Shown: positions 27,157 to 35,881 of the stretch, piece by piece | Layout of the letters: every line of letters starts with the position of its first letter | Position numbering within the stretch: the stretch's first letter is position 1 | Assembly (NCBI RefSeq): GCF_013391415.1 | Contig: NZ_JACAXB010000006.1 | Location: 1-64,000 of the forward strand | Length of the DNA stretch: 64,000 nt | Source: Aquitalea sp. LB_tupeE | GTDB taxonomy: Bacteria; Pseudomonadota; Gammaproteobacteria; Burkholderiales; Chromobacteriaceae | Reading direction: 5' to 3' | Notes under the pieces: model-generated | Told to the model about the DNA's origin: nothing | The model's input: only the letters and a program-made list of their open reading frames with translations | Databases searched by the model: none | Made by a program: the position numbers and the translations under genes

Positions 27157-28329
27157 ATGCCACCACTCGCCGAACTGATACAGCAAGGTTCCGCCAACCT
27201 CTGGCTGTTCATTCCATCCGCCATCCTGCTGGGTGCCCTGCACGGGCTGGAGCCCGGGCATTCCAAAACGCTGATGGCGTCTTTCATCATTGCCATTCGC
27301 GGCAGCATTGCCCAGGCCGTGTTACTTGGCCTGTGTGCGGCCCTGTCGCACTCGCTCGTCGTCTGGCTGCTGGCGGCAAGCGCCCTGCATTATGGCAACC
27401 AGTTGCTGGTGGAACAGGCCGAGCCCTGGCTGCTGTTGCTCTCCGGCATCATTGTGCTGGGCATTGCCAGCTGGATGGCCTGGCGCACCCGCTTGGACAA
27501 TCTGGCAGCCCAGGCCTGGCAACGTGCCCCGCACGGCGGCAAGATGATCAATACCGGCCATGGGCTGGTGGAACTGGTGGTGGAGGGCAAGGACAGCGCG
27601 GCCCGCTTCCGTCTGTATTGCTATAGCGCACGGCTACGGCCACAAAAACCGGACAGTGAGGTGCAGTACCGGCTACAAGTGCGACGGGATGACGGCCGGC
27701 AAGAGGACTATCTCCTGCAAGCTCAAGGAGGCTATCTGCAAGCCGAGCGCAGCATTGCCTTGCCGCACCAGTTTTCCGTCACCTTGCACATGCTGCATGG
27801 CAACCATGGTCATCAGTTTGCCCTGCGCTTTGGCCCTCCGGCAGCGCGGCGCTATCACCAGAGCGGCCAGAGCGCCGCAGCGACCGGCAAAGGCAGCATG
27901 TTGGCCCGCCCCGCGCGCGCAGCAGTCCAGGCCGAGCCTGCACAGCCTTATCAGGATGCCCACGAAAAAGCCCATGCCGAGGAAATTGCCCGGCGCTTTG
28001 CCGGCAAAACAGTCAGCAATGGCCAGATTGCCCTGTTCGGGCTGACAGGCGGCCTGATGCCCTGCCCGGCCTCAGTCACCATCCTGCTGATTTGCCTGCA
28101 ACTCAAGCGGGTGGCGCTGGGGCTGACCATGGTGGCGTCTTTCAGCATAGGCCTGGCCATTTCACTGGTCAGCGTTGGCGTGGTGGCCGCCTGGGGCGCA
28201 CGTCGGCTGGGGGAGAAGTTTCATCAGCTGGATGGCGCCATACGACGCCTGCCTTATCTGTCCAGCCTGATGATGGTGGTGATTGCTGCGGTGATGATGC
28301 TGCAAGGTGGTTTGCAGCTGGCGGGCTGA
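27157..28329 (+). CDS. rcnA: Nickel/cobalt efflux protein RcnA with enlarged central region
   Basis: Inner-membrane Ni/Co exporter. The N-terminal motif LLGALHGLEPGHSKTLMASFI carries the His residues of the NicO/RcnA family, and the C-terminal half has GLTGGLMPCPASVTILL. The protein is 390 aa against about 274 in E. coli; the excess is a hydrophilic stretch of roughly 155 residues (about 125-280) between membrane segments 3 and 4. In E. coli this loop is short and His-rich; here it looks beta-rich (GLVELVVEGKDSAARFRLYC) and only modestly His-containing. No clear ribosome binding site before ATG 27157. Repression by RcnR is inferred from the operator at 27105. Confidence 0.9.
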   Translation: MPPLAELIQQGSANLWLFIPSAILLGALHGLEPGHSKTLMASFIIAIRGSIAQAVLLGLCAALSHSLVVWLLAASALHYGNQLLVEQAEPWLLLLSGIIVLGIASWMAWRTRLDNLAAQAWQRAPHGGKMINTGHGLVELVVEGKDSAARFRLYCYSARLRPQKPDSEVQYRLQVRRDDGRQEDYLLQAQGGYLQAERSIALPHQFSVTLHMLHGNHGHQFALRFGPPAARRYHQSGQSAAATGKGSMLARPARAAVQAEPAQPYQDAHEKAHAEEIARRFAGKTVSNGQIALFGLTGGLMPCPASVTILLICLQLKRVALGLTMVASFSIGLAISLVSVGVVAAWGARRLGEKFHQLDGAIRRLPYLSSLMMVVIAAVMMLQGGLQLAG

Positions 28330-28330
28330 A

Positions 28331-28933
28331 TCAGGCCTTGACCCAACCCAGCGCAATCGGCTTGGCCAGCAGGCAACGATAGCTGCGGTTGAGGCCATCG
28401 AGCACACGCTGGCCAAAGCGCGGCCAGGCTGCATGCATGGCCAGTGCATAGGGCAGTGACAGCAGCAGGCCGCCCAGAATGTCCAGCGGCCAATGCACAC
28501 CCAGATAAATGCGTGACAGCCCCACCAGCACGGTCAGCAACAGCAGCAGTTGGCCCAGCCGGGCCTTGCCAGCCAGCCAGAAGGCAAAGGCGGTGGTGGC
28601 AAAGATGGTGGTGTGGTCACTGGGAAAGGACGGGTCGGCCGCATGGTCGATGAAACGGTAACCAAGGCCAATGGCAAAGGGGCGCGGGTGATCCCACAGC
28701 ATGCCGATCAACTGGTTGCCCAGCAGAGCCAGCGCTACGCTGAACAGTACCTTCAAGGCCCGTTCGCGCTGTGTGGTCTCGCCCCACAGCCACATCAGCA
28801 GCAGCAACACCGGAATCAGCAAAATCAGGTATTTGGCAAAGAAGATGGCCAGCTTGATCATCAGCCCGGACGAGGCCGGCGTGGCGTTGATGAGCAGGAA
28901 ACAAGCCTGATTGAAGCTTTCCAATGCAAACAT
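28331..28933 (-). CDS. PAP2-family phosphatase (undecaprenyl-diphosphatase BcrC-like)
   Basis: 200-residue membrane protein with about five helices and the PAP2 acid phosphatase signature in three parts: LLGNQLIGMLWDHPRPF, then FPSDHTTIFA with the catalytic His, then SRIYLGVHWPLDILGG. The arrangement and the NQACFLLINA start are those of BcrC/YbjG undecaprenyl pyrophosphate phosphatases, which recycle the lipid carrier for peptidoglycan. The first-motif Lys is replaced by Asn (NQLIGMLWDHPRP), as is common in the BcrC group. Start ATG 28933 by homology; no strong ribosome binding site. Convergent with rcnA, the two stops almost touching. Confidence 0.85.
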   Translation of the reverse strand: MFALESFNQACFLLINATPASSGLMIKLAIFFAKYLILLIPVLLLLMWLWGETTQRERALKVLFSVALALLGNQLIGMLWDHPRPFAIGLGYRFIDHAADPSFPSDHTTIFATTAFAFWLAGKARLGQLLLLLTVLVGLSRIYLGVHWPLDILGGLLLSLPYALAMHAAWPRFGQRVLDGLNRSYRCLLAKPIALGWVKA

Positions 28934-29073
28934 GACAGTATGATGACAATTAACAGAAAAACGGATTGTAACGGTACTGTCGCATGCTGTCCTTGCCTGT
29001 TTTGTGACGAAGTATGTCTGACGCATGCAAAATGCTGATAGTTTGCCAACACCACATTGCTCCCAGGAAAGCC

Positions 29074-30411
29074 ATGCCCCCCAACAACAGCACACCGTCA
29101 CGGCCCGAAGCGGTCTCGCTGCGCGAGGCAAGTACATTCTGGCTGAAACTGGGTTTCATCAGCTTTGGCGGTCCGGCCGGGCAAATTGCCCTGCTGCATC
29201 AGGAACTGGTGGAGCGACGCCGCTGGATTTCCGAGCGCCGCTTTTTGCACGCGCTCAATTACTGCATGTTGTTACCCGGCCCGGAGGCCCAGCAACTGGC
29301 GACGTATATCGGCTGGCTGCTGCATCGTACGCCTGGCGGCATCGTGGCGGGTGGGCTGTTTGTGCTGCCTTCGCTGCTGATCCTGATTGCCCTGTCCTGG
29401 GCCTATCTGGCATTTGGTCAGCTGGGTGTGGTGGCGGGCATGTTCTATGGCATCAAGCCCGCCATTGTCGCCATCGTGCTGCATGCTGCGCTACGCATTG
29501 GCCAGCGTGCCTTGAAAAACCGTCTGCTATGGGGCCTGGCGCTGGCTTCCTTTATCGCGCTGGTCGGGTTTGGGCTGCCCTTTCCACTGATTGTGCTGAG
29601 TGCAGCCTTGATTGGTGCGCTGGCGGGCAAACGCTACCCGGCGCTGTTTGCCGCCGCAGGCGGCGGACATGGTGTGCCGCATCCATCAGCCGGACCGGCA
29701 CTGATAGACGATGACACCCCGCCCCCCGCCCATGCCCGCTTCAGCCGTGGCGGGCTGTTGCGTATTGTGCTGGCAGGCAGCCTGCTGTGGTGTGGCCCGA
29801 TGCTGGTGCTGATCAGCCTGCTCGGCTGGAACCACCCCTTCAGCCAGATGGGCTGGTTCTTCACCAAGGCAGCCTTGCTGACCTTTGGCGGGGCGTATGC
29901 GGTGTTGCCCTATGTCTATCAGGGCGCGGTGGTACAGCATGGCTGGCTGAATGCCGGGCAGATGATGGATGGGCTGGCGCTGGGGGAAACCACACCCGGC
30001 CCGCTCATCATGGTGGTGGCCTTTGTCGGCTTTGTCGGTGGTTTCCAGCATGCAGGGGGCATGGCACCGGGGCTGGCAGGCGTGTTGGCTGCCAGTCTTG
30101 TGACCTGGTTTACCTTCCTGCCGTCTTTCCTGTTTATTCTGGCTGGCGGGCCGTTGATTGAAAGCAGCCATGGCAAGCTGTCACTCACTGCACCACTGAC
30201 TGCCATCACGGCGGCGGTGGTGGGCGTGATCGCCAACCTGGCCCTGTTCTTTGGCTGGCATGCGCTCTGGCCGCAGGGCTGGCAGGCCGGACCGGACTGG
30301 CAGGCCATCCTGCTGGCCGTGGCTGCGGCGCTGGCATTGCAGCGCTACAAGGTGGGAGTGATCAAGGTGATTGCCGCCGCGGCCGTGGCGGGCTGCTTGC
30401 TACACAACTAG
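29074..30411 (+). CDS. chrA: Chromate transporter, two-domain ChrA
   Basis: 445-residue CHR-family transporter made of two homologous membrane halves. Each half carries the family motif: FWLKLGFISFGGPAGQIALLH with MLLPGPEAQQLATYIGW in the first, and FFTKAALLTFGGAYAVLPYV with GLALGETTPGPLIMVVAFVGF in the second. The length is typical of long-chain ChrA, which exports chromate. The start at 29074 (MPPNNS) follows CCAGGAAAGCC; an upstream in-frame ATG at 29014 overlaps the divergent promoter region. No chrB regulator is present. The stop overlaps the convergent nudB by four bases. Confidence 0.93.
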   Translation: MPPNNSTPSRPEAVSLREASTFWLKLGFISFGGPAGQIALLHQELVERRRWISERRFLHALNYCMLLPGPEAQQLATYIGWLLHRTPGGIVAGGLFVLPSLLILIALSWAYLAFGQLGVVAGMFYGIKPAIVAIVLHAALRIGQRALKNRLLWGLALASFIALVGFGLPFPLIVLSAALIGALAGKRYPALFAAAGGGHGVPHPSAGPALIDDDTPPPAHARFSRGGLLRIVLAGSLLWCGPMLVLISLLGWNHPFSQMGWFFTKAALLTFGGAYAVLPYVYQGAVVQHGWLNAGQMMDGLALGETTPGPLIMVVAFVGFVGGFQHAGGMAPGLAGVLAASLVTWFTFLPSFLFILAGGPLIESSHGKLSLTAPLTAITAAVVGVIANLALFFGWHALWPQGWQAGPDWQAILLAVAAALALQRYKVGVIKVIAAAAVAGCLLHN

Positions 30412-30860
30412 TCGGCAGGCAAGCCCAGCCGGGCCGGCAACTGGCGGATGGCTGCGGCATTGGAGGGAGAAAACACCAGCTCGGCGGCCTGTTGCCAGGA
30501 CAGCCATTGCTGGGATACATGCTCTCCCGCAGCCAGCCGCACCTGTTGCGGCGCGTCCAGTTGCAGGCCAAACACGTACTCATCGTTATGTGTCACGCCA
30601 TCCGGGTAACGATGGCGCCAGTGTGGGTAGATTTCGTAGCGGTTGTGCAGTTGCCAGTCGCTCAACTGATGCTGGTCGGCATCCAGTCCGGTTTCTTCCA
30701 GCACCTCGCGCCGCGCGGTCTCCAACAGGGTCTCGCTGCCTTCACGACTGCCAGTCACCGACTGCCAGTAACCGGCCCGGTCGGCACGTTCAATCAGCAA
30801 GACTTCACCGGCTTTGGTGTGAATGACCACCAGCACGGAAACCGGTTGCTTAGTGCCCAT
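30408..30860 (-). CDS. nudB: Dihydroneopterin triphosphate diphosphatase
   Basis: NUDIX hydrolase, 150 aa, that removes pyrophosphate from dihydroneopterin triphosphate in folate synthesis. The Nudix box is visible from GSREGSETLLETARREVLEE to TGL with the REVLEE metal site, preceded by the NudB-type YWQSVTGS and followed by the FEIF-like YEIYPHWRHRYPDGVTHN segment, matching E. coli NudB in order. ATG 30860 follows GGGAG at 8 bp. Its 5' end overlaps the response regulator stop by 11 bp, so it is the last gene of the mscS-like operon. Its open frame also overlaps the convergent chrA stop. Confidence 0.88.
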   Translation of the reverse strand: MGTKQPVSVLVVIHTKAGEVLLIERADRAGYWQSVTGSREGSETLLETARREVLEETGLDADQHQLSDWQLHNRYEIYPHWRHRYPDGVTHNDEYVFGLQLDAPQQVRLAAGEHVSQQWLSWQQAAELVFSPSNAAAIRQLPARLGLPAD

Positions 30861-31485
30861 CGCCACGACTCCCTGCTGCATCGGCCTTGCTGGCTGCCAG
30901 CAGGCCAGCCAGCTCCACCGCAGACTTGACGCCCATTTTTTCGAATACGCGGGCGCGGTGTACTTCCACTGTCTTCATGCTGATGGAGAGCTCCTCGGCA
31001 ATCTGCTTGTTCAGCTTGCCCAAAAGGATAAGCTGCATCACTTCTTTCTCGCGTTCGGTCAGTTGCGCCAGCATGCTGCCCACGCGCTGGCGACGGTCAT
31101 GGCTGGCGCGGTTGCTTTCATCCTGCAACAGCATTTTTTCCACCCGGGACAGCAAAACTTCGTCATCGAACGGCTTTTCCATGAAGTCCAGCGCGCCCAG
31201 CTTGATGGCGGCCACTGCATGCGGTACATCGCCATGGGCGGTGAGCATGATGGCGGGCGGACAGTAATCCAGCCCGGCCAGACGCTCCAGCAGCATGATG
31301 CCGGACATGCCGGACATTCGCAGGTCGACAATCAGGCCATTGAAGCCGGTATCCGGGCCGGTGGCCAGGAACTCCTCGGCACTGTCAAAGCCGCTGACCT
31401 GATAGCCCTGACCGTCCAGCAGCCAGATCAGCGCCTGCCGTACCGCGGCATCGTCATCCACAATCGCCAGTCGTTTGCCTGTCAT
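30850..31485 (-). CDS. FixJ/DctR-type two-component response regulator
   Basis: 211-residue regulator: receiver domain 1-120 with acidic pocket Asp10-12, phospho-acceptor Asp54 (LIVDLRMSGMSG), the switch Thr (MLTAHGDV) and Lys (FMEKPF); LuxR-type HTH about 140-200 (LTEREKEVMQLILLG, then KTVEVHRARVFEKM). This is the FixJ/NarL architecture in which phosphorylation frees DNA binding. No kinase gene is nearby. It overlaps mscS upstream by four bases and nudB downstream by 11 bp, so it is embedded in an operon unrelated to its likely job. The FixL/DctS-like kinase at 2048-4342 is also orphan; pairing is an inference. Confidence 0.9.
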   Translation of the reverse strand: MTGKRLAIVDDDAAVRQALIWLLDGQGYQVSGFDSAEEFLATGPDTGFNGLIVDLRMSGMSGIMLLERLAGLDYCPPAIMLTAHGDVPHAVAAIKLGALDFMEKPFDDEVLLSRVEKMLLQDESNRASHDRRQRVGSMLAQLTEREKEVMQLILLGKLNKQIAEELSISMKTVEVHRARVFEKMGVKSAVELAGLLAASKADAAGSRGDGH

Positions 31486-32789
31486 CCCTGCTCTCCCTGG
31501 CCGGGCAAGGCCGCGGCCACATCGCTGACAATACGGACATCCCGCTGCGGATAGGGAATCTCGATGCCCAGTTCCTTGAAGCGCCGCCAGATGGCCAGAT
31601 AAATTTCCGAACGCAAGCCCATGAAGCCGTTTTCCGGGTCTATCACCCAGATGCCCAGCTCCAGATTGATACCGCTGTCGGCAAAGGCCGTGACAAAGGC
31701 TGCCGGTGCCGGATCGGTTTTCACCCGTGGATGAGCCGCCGACGCACGCAACACAGCCAGTGCCTGGTCCAGATCGGTGCCGTAATCCACCTGGATGGGC
31801 AGGCTGATCCACATCGACTTGTCCGAGTAGGACTGGTTGATCACGGTATTGGAAATCAGCGCATCATTCGGCACCAGGGCTTCCGAGCCATCGGCACTTT
31901 TCAGTACCACATAGCGCGAAGTGATACGGGTGACATAACCTACCCGGTTGTCCACCATCAGGCGGTCGCCAATACGGATGGAGCGGTCCAACAGAATGAT
32001 GAAGCCGGATACATAATTGCTGGCAATCTTCTGCAAGCCGAAACCCAGCCCCACACCGACGGCACCGCCGAATACCGACAGTACGGTGAGGTCTATCCCC
32101 ACCACCGGCAGGGCGATGAGCACCGCCACCACAATCAGCAGGGTGCGGGCCATCTTGGCAAACACGATGCGCAAGGACAAGTCCATGTGCTTGAGCGCCA
32201 TTACCCGCGCCTCTATTACCCGGCTGACCCACAAGGCCACCACCACGATGATAGACACCCACAGCATGGCATTGAGGATGGTGAGCAGGTCCAACCGCGA
32301 TTTGCCGACGGAGAAGGAAACCGACTGCAGCCAGTCGAGCATCACATCGTCAAAACCGATGGCCCAGCTGACAAAACCCAGCCACAACACGGTGGCAATG
32401 AAGTGTTCGGAGTTACGTTCGAACTTGCCCTGCGGCAGCGCCTGACGCATCACTGCGGTAAACAGCCGTATCACCCCCAGCCAGAACAGCATGGCGGTAA
32501 ACAAGGGCAGCAGGTGCGGACGGGTGTGCATCACCGCCACCCAGCCCATGATGCACAACAGCATGGACAGCAGCGCCGCCAGCGGCAAGACCAGCCGGAA
32601 GGCTGTATAGGGGATGAAACGGTCGTAACGCTCCGGGTGATGCATGAACCAGCGGCGGAAAGTATTGCGTGCGGCGAACACCCCCAGTAACAGGCATAGC
32701 ACACCCAGCACCAGCTGGGTCAGCCCGGGGCCGGTCTGCAAGGCCTGCAATACCAGGTCAAAATCCATTTCTTCACGCACAAACAGCAT
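31482..32789 (-). CDS. MscS-family mechanosensitive ion channel
   Basis: 435-residue small-conductance mechanosensitive channel homologue. It has about five hydrophobic segments in the first 260 residues; the pore-lining helix and beta domain junction is clear (TVLSVFGGAVGVGLGFGLQKIASNYVSG in two parts, with the Gly/Ala-rich packing and QKIASN motif), followed by the beta domain GDRLMVDNRVGYVTRITSRYVVL and a C-terminal alpha/beta domain. It releases solutes on hypo-osmotic shock. ATG 32789 follows GGAGAAAACA. First gene of mscS-like, response regulator, nudB. Confidence 0.92.
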   Translation of the reverse strand: MLFVREEMDFDLVLQALQTGPGLTQLVLGVLCLLLGVFAARNTFRRWFMHHPERYDRFIPYTAFRLVLPLAALLSMLLCIMGWVAVMHTRPHLLPLFTAMLFWLGVIRLFTAVMRQALPQGKFERNSEHFIATVLWLGFVSWAIGFDDVMLDWLQSVSFSVGKSRLDLLTILNAMLWVSIIVVVALWVSRVIEARVMALKHMDLSLRIVFAKMARTLLIVVAVLIALPVVGIDLTVLSVFGGAVGVGLGFGLQKIASNYVSGFIILLDRSIRIGDRLMVDNRVGYVTRITSRYVVLKSADGSEALVPNDALISNTVINQSYSDKSMWISLPIQVDYGTDLDQALAVLRASAAHPRVKTDPAPAAFVTAFADSGINLELGIWVIDPENGFMGLRSEIYLAIWRRFKELGIEIPYPQRDVRIVSDVAAALPGQGEQG

Positions 32790-32816
32790 TGTTTTCTCCG
32801 TATCGCGCAGAACGAC

Positions 32817-33506
32817 TCAGACGCTCAGCGCTGCGTCCTGCAAGCGGCCTTCCACCAGTCGCAGCGTACGCTGCGCCCGGCCTGCCAGTTCCAGGTCGTG
32901 AGTAACGATCACCAGACTGGTGCCCAGCCCGGCATTCAGCTCCAGCATCAGGTCGAACACCTGACGGGCGGTCTGGTAATCCAGATTACCGGTAGGTTCA
33001 TCAGCCAGCAGACAGGCCGGTTCGGTCACCAGCGCGCGGGCAATGGCGGCACGCTGACGTTCGCCACCGGACAACTCGCCCGGCTTGTGCTGCAGACGCT
33101 GAGCCAAGCCGACCCGCGTCAGCATGCTGGCCGCACGTTCTTCGGCTTCCTTGCGCGGCTGGCGGCGAATCAGCAGGGGCATCATCACGTTTTCCAGCGC
33201 CGAAAATTCCGGCAGCAGATGATGAAACTGGTAAACAAAGCCCAGCGACTGATTGCGCAACACGCCACGCTCGGCCTCGGACAGCCCGGCCAGATCGCGC
33301 CCCAGCACTTCCACACTGCCCTGGCTTGGGGTATCCAGCCCACCCAGCAAATGCAGCAGCGTGCTTTTGCCCGAGCCGGAGGCACCGACAATGGCCAGCC
33401 GTTCGCCCTTGTCCACGCTCAGCGATACATCGGACAGCACGGTCAGGTTAAGCCGCCCCTCACTATAGGTTTTGCCCAGATTGTGGCAGTTCAGCACATT
33501 ACTCAT
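32817..33506 (-). CDS. lolD: Lipoprotein-releasing system ATP-binding protein
   Basis: ATPase of the Lol complex that extracts outer-membrane lipoproteins from the inner membrane. 229 aa with Walker [19 protein letters not shown], the LolD-type segment [18 protein letters not shown], signature [16 protein letters not shown] and Walker [16 protein letters not shown] 33506 lies inside the 3' end of the permease gene (8-bp overlap), showing coupling. A 28-bp gap separates it from the mscS-like gene downstream, which might be co-transcribed. Confidence 0.94.
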   Translation of the reverse strand: MSNVLNCHNLGKTYSEGRLNLTVLSDVSLSVDKGERLAIVGASGSGKSTLLHLLGGLDTPSQGSVEVLGRDLAGLSEAERGVLRNQSLGFVYQFHHLLPEFSALENVMMPLLIRRQPRKEAEERAASMLTRVGLAQRLQHKPGELSGGERQRAAIARALVTEPACLLADEPTGNLDYQTARQVFDLMLELNAGLGTSLVIVTHDLELAGRAQRTLRLVEGRLQDAALSV

Positions 33507-34746
33507 AACGCAGCGCCTCCGCCGGCTGGGTGCGCGCGGCACGCCAGCTCGGGTAAATGGTGGCCAGCAAGGCCAGCAGCAGGGCAATCACGGTAATGGT
33601 GCTGACATCGCCCAGCTGAACATCGGAAGGCAGGTAGTCGATCATGTACACCTCGCTGGACAGCAGCTTGGTGCCCAGCACGCGTTCGATCAGCGGCACG
33701 ATCACATCCAGATTCAAGGCCACCAGCACACCGCCGGCCACCCCGGCCAGCGTTCCGCTGACCCCGGCTACCGAGCCCTGAATCATGAAAATCTTCATGA
33801 TGCTGGACGGTGCGGCACCGAGGGTGCGCAGAATGGCAATATCCGCCTGCTTGTCGGTCACTACCATCACCAGGGTGGAGACCAGATTGAACGCTGCCAC
33901 CGCCACAATCAGGGTGAGGATGATGGTCATCATGCGTTTTTCGATTTGCACCGCACGGAAGTAATTGGCATTGGTATCGGTCCAGTCGGTTACCTGATCC
34001 TGCTGGCCCAGCGCTTGTTGCAGATTGGCTTTCACCAAGGGAGCCAGCATCGGGTCGTCCAGCTTCAGGCGGACACCGCTAACGGTATTGCCCAGCCGCG
34101 ACAACACCTGCGCGTCCTGCAGATGGATCATGGCCAGCGAGGCGTCGTACTCGAACATGTCCACCTTGAAGATGCCGATCACGGTGAACTGCTTGTAGCG
34201 CGGAATCATCCCGGCGGGTGTGACTGTCCCTTCCGGAGTGAACAGCGTCACCTTGTCGCCCATCCCCACATTCAGCTGCCGCGCCAGCTCCACCCCCAGC
34301 ACGATGCCGAAGCTGCCGGGCTGCAAGGCCTCCAGCTTGCCGCGCACCATGTGGCGTCCCACATCCACCACCTTGTCTTCCAGCACCGGCTCGATGCCGC
34401 GCACCAGGCCGCCCCGCACATTGCCATAGGCGGAAAACAGCCCCTGGCCATTGACGAAGGGCGCTGCCGCCTGCACATGCGCGTCGCGCTCGGCTACTTT
34501 GGCCACGCTTTGCCACTGCGGCAGACGGCCGTCAAAGGCGGAAATTTCCACATGGGAAGCCACGCTGAGAATGCGGCCACGGATTTCCTTCTGGAAACCG
34601 TTCATCACGGATAGCACGATGATCAGTGCTGCCACACCCAGCGCGATGCCAACAATGGAAATCAGGGAAATGAAGGAGATAAAACCGTTGCGCCGTTTGG
34701 CGCGCAGATAACGCAGCCCGATCAGGACTTCGAATGGCCAATGCAT
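33499..34746 (-). CDS. lolC: Lipoprotein-releasing ABC permease LolC/LolE
   Basis: 415-residue permease of the LolCE/FtsX type: one N-terminal helix about 20-45 ([21 protein letters not shown]), a large periplasmic domain, then three C-terminal helices in an FtsX domain. The start [17 protein letters not shown] is diagnostic of LolC/E. Only one permease gene accompanies lolD, so it probably acts as a homodimer (LolF-like), as in other bacteria with a single LolC/E gene. It overlaps lolD by eight bases. Symbol lolC is by family; lolE or lolF would be equally defensible. Confidence 0.9.
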   Translation of the reverse strand: MHWPFEVLIGLRYLRAKRRNGFISFISLISIVGIALGVAALIIVLSVMNGFQKEIRGRILSVASHVEISAFDGRLPQWQSVAKVAERDAHVQAAAPFVNGQGLFSAYGNVRGGLVRGIEPVLEDKVVDVGRHMVRGKLEALQPGSFGIVLGVELARQLNVGMGDKVTLFTPEGTVTPAGMIPRYKQFTVIGIFKVDMFEYDASLAMIHLQDAQVLSRLGNTVSGVRLKLDDPMLAPLVKANLQQALGQQDQVTDWTDTNANYFRAVQIEKRMMTIILTLIVAVAAFNLVSTLVMVVTDKQADIAILRTLGAAPSSIMKIFMIQGSVAGVSGTLAGVAGGVLVALNLDVIVPLIERVLGTKLLSSEVYMIDYLPSDVQLGDVSTITVIALLLALLATIYPSWRAARTQPAEALRYE

Positions 34747-34759
34747 GCCAGAATGCCTT

Positions 34760-34978
34760 TCAGGGCTGGTAGGGGTTGTGCAGGCTTTGCATCAGACGGA
34801 CCAGGAAGTCTTTCACCTGCATCTCGTCACAGCCCATCAGAATGGCATCTTCCAGCGCGTCCTGCGCCATCTGCTGCAATTCTTCCAGGTTCTCGTTCAT
34901 GACCTTGATCTTTTCCACGCAGGCCACAATGCCGCCCTGCGGATCTTTCCATACCGGTATGTCGATATTCATTGCCAT
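34760..34978 (-). CDS. Small conserved-looking hypothetical protein
   Basis: 72 residues, acidic and mostly helical (NENLEELQQMAQDALEDAI, then DEMQVKDFLVRLMQSL), with two cysteines and no signal peptide or membrane segment. AGGA lies 10 bp before the ATG at 34978; an alternative ATG two codons on is also possible. It sits 13 bp upstream of lolC on the same strand, so it is probably the first gene of that operon. I do not recognise the family. Confidence 0.6.
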   Translation of the reverse strand: MAMNIDIPVWKDPQGGIVACVEKIKVMNENLEELQQMAQDALEDAILMGCDEMQVKDFLVRLMQSLHNPYQP

Positions 34979-35001
34979 GGCTGGCTATTCCTGAAAACGC
35001 A

Positions 35002-35021
35002 ATGCCCGCACAGGCGGGCAT
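35002..35021 (-). terminator. Hairpin between NlpC/P60 gene and small gene
   Basis: ATGCCCGC (35002-35009) pairs with GCGGGCAT (35014-35021), loop ACAG. On the minus strand it follows the NlpC/P60 stop, then TTGCGTTTTC; only a weak T-tract, so a partial terminator. Confidence 0.45.
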
Positions 35022-35047
35022 GGAGGTGATGACCAACCGCCAGCTTG

Positions 35048-35821
35048 TCAGTTGGCGGGTTTCTTCTTTTTGCCGTGGCCGGATTTGGCCGCCTTGGCAG
35101 GCTTGTCAGCCTTGCCGCCATGCGCGGACTTGCTGCCCTTGCCGGCTTTTTTCTTGCTGCTGGCCGCTTCGGCCACCGGCTTGCACTTCTTGCCCTTGCG
35201 GCACTTCATCTTCGGCGCCGCAGCAGCCCCGCTTCTGGCCGCCACACTGTCATTGGCGCTATCCACTTCGTCTGCCGCAGCCACGGTGTTGACGTTGCTG
35301 CGATTGATGCGGCGGGCACCGTTCCAGCGGCTTTGCCAGTAGCTCTGATTCAGGCTGACCACTTCGATGTTGCGCCCCGTGCGCGGCGCATGGATGAACT
35401 TGCCATTGCCCATATACATGCCGACATGGGAATAGGCAAAACCACGGGTATTGAAAAAGACCAGGTCCCCGGCCACCAGTTCACTTTTATCGACAGGCTT
35501 GCCAATGCGGGCCATTTCGGCGGAAGTACGCGGCAAATTGACCTTGAGGGATTTCTGGAATACATAACGGACAAAGCCGCTGCAATCCAGGCCGCTGACC
35601 GGAGAATTGCCACCAAAACGGTAAGCAACACCCAACAGGCTCATGGCCTGCAGCAGCAAATCCCCTACAGCATCCTCGCCAGGCGAGGCATACTTGGCAA
35701 TGGGGTCTTCCGAGGCCTCGACCTTGGGCCGTGCTTCCTGCGCAGTTTTTTCAGGTGCGGCCTGGGCAAAAACCATGACGCCAGCAAGCATCACGGCGAG
35801 TAATCGGAGTTGCAATTTCAT
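35048..35821 (-). CDS. NlpC/P60 family peptidoglycan hydrolase
   Basis: 257-residue exported cell-wall endopeptidase. Signal peptide MKLQLRLLAVMLAGVMVFAQA; NlpC/P60 domain about 55-170 with the catalytic Cys in SGLDCSGFVRYVFQ, the His in FAYSHVGMYMG and the third residue region FIHAPRTG. These enzymes cut gamma-D-Glu-mDAP type bonds in stem peptides. After the domain comes an unusual Lys/Ala/Gly-rich tail of about 80 residues (KCRKGKKCKP, then repeated KKKAGKGSKS-like blocks) that may bind anionic wall or nucleic acid. The open frame runs far upstream but homology starts at ATG 35821. Divergent from the ABC1 kinase gene over 60 bp. Confidence 0.88.
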   Translation of the reverse strand: MKLQLRLLAVMLAGVMVFAQAAPEKTAQEARPKVEASEDPIAKYASPGEDAVGDLLLQAMSLLGVAYRFGGNSPVSGLDCSGFVRYVFQKSLKVNLPRTSAEMARIGKPVDKSELVAGDLVFFNTRGFAYSHVGMYMGNGKFIHAPRTGRNIEVVSLNQSYWQSRWNGARRINRSNVNTVAAADEVDSANDSVAARSGAAAAPKMKCRKGKKCKPVAEAASSKKKAGKGSKSAHGGKADKPAKAAKSGHGKKKKPAN

Positions 35822-35881
35822 AGGCCGCACTCTATCGGACAGGGACGGGAGTGTAAAGCCAACTTGGACACCAGATAGCCC

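Noticed and set aside
28092-28382. A 96-codon plus-strand frame overlapping the rcnA end
   Set aside because: Shadow frame inside rcnA and antisense to the PAP2 gene, with no domain.
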